Assembly: GCA_027943245.1 (NCBI GenBank)
Contig: JANDJZ010001130.1
Location: forward strand, 1-10,640
DNA: 10,640 nucleotides
Origin: Acanthamoeba sp. SK_2022b
Lineage: Eukaryota; Discosea; Longamoebia; Acanthamoebidae
Direction: 5' to 3'
The notes beneath the pieces were generated by a model. It made no database searches. It saw only the letters and a program-made list of their open reading frames with translations, and had not been told where the DNA came from. The position numbers and the translations under genes are program-made. Of this stretch, positions 7,734-10,640 are shown piece after piece (the first letter of the stretch is position 1; each line of letters begins with the position of its first letter).

Positions 7734-8381
7734 TCAGGCCTTGCTGTCGAAGGCGTGCCCATCGGCGGCTGGCGCGGCGTCATAGGGGTTTGCGGCCTTG
7801 GGGCCGGAACCCTTGGCGGCGACGACCACCATGGCCGGGCGGATCGTGCGGCCGAACAGTTCAAAGCCGGATTGCATGGTCTGCAGCACCGCGCCGCCGG
7901 GCACGGTGTCGGACGGCTGTTCGATCATGGCTTCGTGCAGGTGCGGGTTGAAGGCGTCGCGCCCGGTTCAGACTTCACCAGCTTCAGGCCGTTGGTGTCG
8001 AAGGCCTGAAGCAGCGACTTCTGCGTCAGCTCAGACCCGTCACCAGACCGGCAGCGGCATGGCCGGAATCGCGGGCGCGGCCATCAGGGCGCGCTCCAGA
8101 TTGTCGGCCACGCCCAGCAGATCCTTGGCGAAGCGCTGGATGGCGAAGGCGCGGGCGTCGTTCTGCTGCGTCTCGGCGCGGCGCTTCAGGTTCTCCATCT
8201 CGGCGGCGACGCGCAGGGCGCGGTCCTTCCACTCGTCGCGCTCGGCGATCACAGCGTCCAGCGGCGCCAGATCGTCGCCCCCATCCACGGACGGATGGGC
8301 GTCCAGGCCATGTTCGGCATTGGCCTCGGCCGTTTCGGCGTCCAGTTCGTTGAAGTCGTCGTTAAGGGGCTTGTCGCTCAC
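7734..8381 (-). CDS. grpE: GrpE, DnaK nucleotide-exchange factor, interrupted by three single-base shifts
   Basis: GrpE releases ADP from DnaK. The reading starts at GTG (8381-8379), which overlaps the hrcA stop as GTGA, the classic sign of translational coupling. An acidic N-terminus is followed by the long coiled-coil helix (about residues 44-100, with MENLKRR and the [17 protein letters not shown] stretch), and later by the head domain ([32 protein letters not shown]). Three single-base losses are inferred, at about 8070-8080, 8032 and 7956-7962. They move the reading through all three frames and return it to the original one, so the span is still 216 codons. Between the first and last the DNA encodes recognisable GrpE only if each shift is allowed for. 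The stop TCA complement at 7734-7736 abuts the protease stop. Given an essential gene, sequence error is the likely cause. Confidence 0.92.
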
Positions 8382-9491
8382 TTGTCGTTCCCGTCCAGCA
8401 TTCGGCCCAGCACTCCGGGCGGTATAGTCCACCAACGGAATGACACGGGCGTAGTTCAATCGTGCAGGTCCTATCACGCCGATGGCGCCCAGGACCCGTT
8501 GTCGGCCGCTCATATAGGGCGCCGCGATCACAGCGGAACCCGAAAGTGAAAACAGTCGTGTTTCGGCGCCAATGAAGATGCGCACACCCTGGGCGGCGTC
8601 GACCCCGTCCAGCAGGCCGATCAGCTGTTCCTTCTGCTCCAGATCGTCGAACAGCACGCGCACTCGCTCCAGATCGGCCAGGCCTTCTGTGTCCTGCAGC
8701 AGATTGGCGCGGCCACGCACGATCAGGGCGCGTTCGCGGTCCTGACCGCCGGACCAGGCGGCGAAACCGTCCTCGACCAGACGGGCGGCGGTCTGGTCCA
8801 GTTCGCGGCGTGCGATCTCCAGCTCCTGTGTCATTTCGCGCTTGGCGTCGGCGAAGGGCCGACCACGCAGACGGGCGTTCAGGAAGTTGGAGGCCTCCAC
8901 CAGGGTGGAGGGGGTGACCCCCGCCGACAGGGTCATGATCCGGTTCTCGACCGTACCATCATCGGCGACGATGACCGCCAGGGCCTGATCGCCGCCTAAG
9001 GCCACGAACTCGACGTGTTTAACCCCTGAATCGCGCACCGGGCTGGAGACGACGCCCGCCCCGCCCGCCAGACCGGACAGCAGGTTCGACGCCTCATCCA
9101 GAGCAGATTCAAAGTTCCGACCCCGTCCGGCCAGCCGCCCGTCGATCTCGCGACGTTCCTCCTTGGTCAGGTCGCCGACCTCCAAAAGGCCGTCCACGAA
9201 CAGGCGCAGGCCTGCGTGGGTCGGTATCCGGCCCGCCGAGGTGTGGGGCGCCGCCAGCAGGCCCGCCAGAGTGAGGTCCTGCATGGTGTTGCGGATCGAG
9301 GCGGGCGACAGGGCGATCCCGCCCAACGACAGGGTGCGCGACCCGACCGGCTCGCCCGTCTCCAGATAGCTCTCGACGATGCGGCGGAAGATGTCGCGGG
9401 CGCGCGCGTCCAGTCCCGCCAGTCCCGCAAGACCCAGATTCGGGGATGGGCCGCCATCGAACGGCGGGGTTTTGGGGGCATACAGGCTCAC
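8378..9491 (-). CDS. hrcA: Heat-inducible transcription repressor HrcA, frameshifted in its last codons
   Basis: HrcA represses chaperone genes by binding CIRCE operators, with its activity tuned by GroEL. The N-terminal winged-helix region is clear ([50 protein letters not shown]). It is followed by the HrcA-specific domain ending [20 protein letters not shown]. One extra base at about 8414 shifts the frame just after this motif. Ignoring it, the protein ends after MLDGNDK at TGA 8380-8378, giving about 370 residues, normal for the family. As written, the frame continues into grpE and produces a false fused reading. The start is GTG at 9491-9489, with no recognisable Shine-Dalgarno sequence. 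hrcA and grpE form one operon, divergent from rph. Confidence 0.94.
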
Positions 9492-9500
9492 GGTTTCAGG

Positions 9501-9526
9501 ATAAGCACCGCCGCCACAGCTTCCAA
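9501..9526 (-). promoter_or_regulatory. Possible housekeeping promoter for hrcA-grpE, giving a nearly leaderless mRNA
   Basis: On the minus strand TTGGAA (9526-9521), a 14-base spacer and GCTTAT (9506-9501) partly match the alphaproteobacterial housekeeping pattern (TTGAC, 10-14 bases, GCTANA). Transcription would begin only a few bases before the hrcA GTG, which would fit the absence of a Shine-Dalgarno sequence. The whole divergent gap to rph is 46 bases. The match is imperfect. No CIRCE inverted repeat and no sigma-32 match was seen here. Confidence 0.35.
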
Positions 9527-9537
9527 GGGATCATATC

Positions 9538-9877
9538 ATGCGCCATTCGCAACGCACCGATGACCAACTGCGCACCGTGACCATCGAGACCGGCGTCAAC
9601 CGCTACGCCGAGGGCTCGTGCCTGATCAGCTTTGGCCACACCAAGGTGCTGGTTACCGCCTCCATCGAGGAGAAGGTGCCGGGCTGGATGCGCAATACGG
9701 GCCAGGGCTGGGTGACGGCCGAATACGGCATGCTGCCGCGCGCCACCCATACGCGGGGCCGCCGCGAAGCCGCTGCGGGCAAGCAGTCGGGTCGCACCCA
9801 GGAAATCCAGCGCCTGATCGGCCGTTCGCTTCGCGCCGTGGTTGATCTGAAGGCGTTGGGCGAGCGTCAGGTGCTGA

Positions 9878-9911
<34 letters not shown>

Positions 9912-10263
9912 GCGCACCGCCTCCATCACCGGCGCCTGGGTCGCCATGAGTTCGGCGTTGAACTATCTGCGCGACGAGGGCGTGCTGAAGGCTGATCCGA
10001 TCCTGGACCAGGTGGCGGCGGTGTCCTGCGGCGTCTGCGACGGGGTTCCGGTGCTGGATCTGGACTACGAAGAGGATTCGGAAGCCGAGGCGGATTCCAA
10101 CTTCGTCCCGACCGGTTTAAGGCCAGATCGTCGAGGCCAGGCCACCGGCGAGAAGCGCGGCTTCTCGCGCGCCGAGTTCGACCGTCTGTTCTCCCTGGCC
10201 GAGATCGGCTGCACCGAACTGTTCGCCCTGCAGAAGGCGGCGCTGGAGGCTGTGCGTCGATAA
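9538..10263 (+). CDS. rph: Ribonuclease PH (tRNA 3'-end maturation), with a scrambled patch
   Basis: RNase PH is a phosphate-dependent 3'-5' exoribonuclease that trims tRNA 3' ends and acts as a ring of six subunits. The 241-residue reading begins at an ATG 7 bases after AAGGGA (9525-9530). It shows the family N-terminus ([11 protein letters not shown]), [31 protein letters not shown] with phosphate-binding R86, [10 protein letters not shown] with R126, and [14 protein letters not shown] with the acidic catalytic residues near D180 and D186. The C-terminus [22 protein letters not shown] is also typical. At 10108-10140 eleven codons read [11 protein letters not shown] where the family has a TGxGxxVExQ segment. 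Two extra T bases (10117-10118) and two later single losses explain this and leave the total length unchanged. The patch looks like local sequence error rather than divergence. Confidence 0.95.
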
Positions 10264-10282
10264 GGGGTTTCGCGCGTTAGTC

Positions 10283-10311
10283 GGACGGGTCATCGTTCCG
10301 GTGATCCGTCC
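10283..10311 (+). terminator. Strong hairpin after rph, possible terminator without a T tract
   Basis: A 12-pair stem (10283-10294 with 10300-10311, two of the pairs G-U in RNA) closes a five-base loop. It can be extended past a bulged C by two further pairs. It lies 20 bases after the rph stop and ends 9 bases before the Shine-Dalgarno sequence of the next gene. No T run follows, so it may be a weak or Rho-assisted terminator, an RNA-stabilising 3' structure, or a 5' structure acting on the lipoprotein mRNA. Confidence 0.45.
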
Positions 10312-10330
10312 CGACGACCCGGAGAGCCCG

Positions 10331-10640
10331 ATGCGCCGATCCCTGTTCGCCTGTTCCGTCCTCGCGCTGGCCCTGGCGGCGTCCGCCTGTCAGCGAAGTG
10401 GGGAGCATCCCGATGCCGCCCCCGCAACGACCGAAGCGCCTGCTGGACCGGCGATGACGCCGATTCAGACCTCGCCGCCCGTCGCGTCTGAAGATCCTCA
10501 GACCAGCATTCCCGAAGGCCCGGACATGGCGCCGCGCCCCGTGCCGGTCACGGACGAACCGTGTCGTGACGCCATCGGCGAGACGGCCTCTGCGCGTCTG
10601 GTGCAACGCTGCATCCAGGTCAGCCCCGCCACCCATCCGC
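10331..10640 (+). CDS. Small lipoprotein of unknown function, C-terminus cut by window edge
   Basis: The 103 visible codons start at an ATG 4 bases after GGAGAG (10321-10326). The N-terminus is a short lipoprotein signal: two arginines, a hydrophobic core and a lipobox-like ASAC with C20. A low-complexity region rich in Pro, Ala, Thr and Glu follows (about residues 25-75). Near the window end there is a more ordered segment starting at DEPCRDAIGE, with cysteines at about residues 79 and 95 that may pair. Proteins with this layout are found as hypothetical lipoproteins in Caulobacterales as far as I recall; no function is known to me. The frame is still open at position 10640. It lies 67 bases after rph and could be co-transcribed with it if the intervening hairpin does not terminate. 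Confidence 0.8.
   Translation, partial: MRRSLFACSVLALALAASACQRSGEHPDAAPATTEAPAGPAMTPIQTSPPVASEDPQTSIPEGPDMAPRPVPVTDEPCRDAIGETASARLVQRCIQVSPATHP

Noticed and set aside
8405..8420. CAGCACTC sequence resembling half of a CIRCE operator
   Set aside because: It is inside the hrcA coding end, lacks the inverted second half at the right spacing and is also where the extra base lies.
1..10640. Search for tRNA genes, CRISPR arrays, insertion sequences, attachment sites and phage genes
   Set aside because: None was seen: no repeat-spacer pattern, no transposase or integrase motif, and no tRNA-like cloverleaf was recognised by eye.

Overview
The window is GC-rich alphaproteobacterial chromosome. Gene content, protein sequences and promoter style point to the Caulobacterales, most probably Brevundimonas or a close relative. 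This is a judgement from protein similarity that I recall, not a database search. Most genes are core. The left end carries the chaperone pair dnaK-dnaJ on the minus strand, with dnaJ running off the window. The right part carries the hrcA-grpE heat-shock operon on the minus strand, divergent from rph (RNase PH) on the plus strand. The start of a small lipoprotein gene follows rph.

Between the two heat-shock blocks lie four plus-strand genes: a small secreted protein of unknown function overlapping an AlkB-type DNA repair dioxygenase, a Tat-exported dienelactone hydrolase family protein, and a large subtilisin-family (S8) lipoprotein. The last has a Gly10 and Pro23 linker and a beta-rich C-terminal region like an autotransporter barrel. 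Its stop codon directly abuts the grpE stop codon on the other strand.

Regulatory signals are clearest around the chaperones. Both dnaK and dnaJ have their own good match to the RpoH (sigma-32) heat-shock promoter. A rho-independent terminator lies between them, so dnaJ appears able to be transcribed separately from dnaK. No CIRCE operator was seen near hrcA or dnaK. DnaK, DnaJ and GrpE form one folding machine and HrcA is a heat-shock repressor, so much of the window serves protein quality control, with DNA repair and envelope proteolysis genes between.

The most unusual feature is a series of small indel clusters. They interrupt or locally scramble dnaK (three places), the S8 protease gene (at its catalytic histidine), grpE (three places), the last codons of hrcA, and rph. 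Several clusters sum to a net multiple of three, so the frame is lost only for about 10-30 codons. Because the hits fall in universally conserved segments of essential genes, sequencing or assembly error is far more likely than real decay. I found no convincing novel system here. Apart from those artefact-like patches this is an ordinary core region with a few points worth checking.
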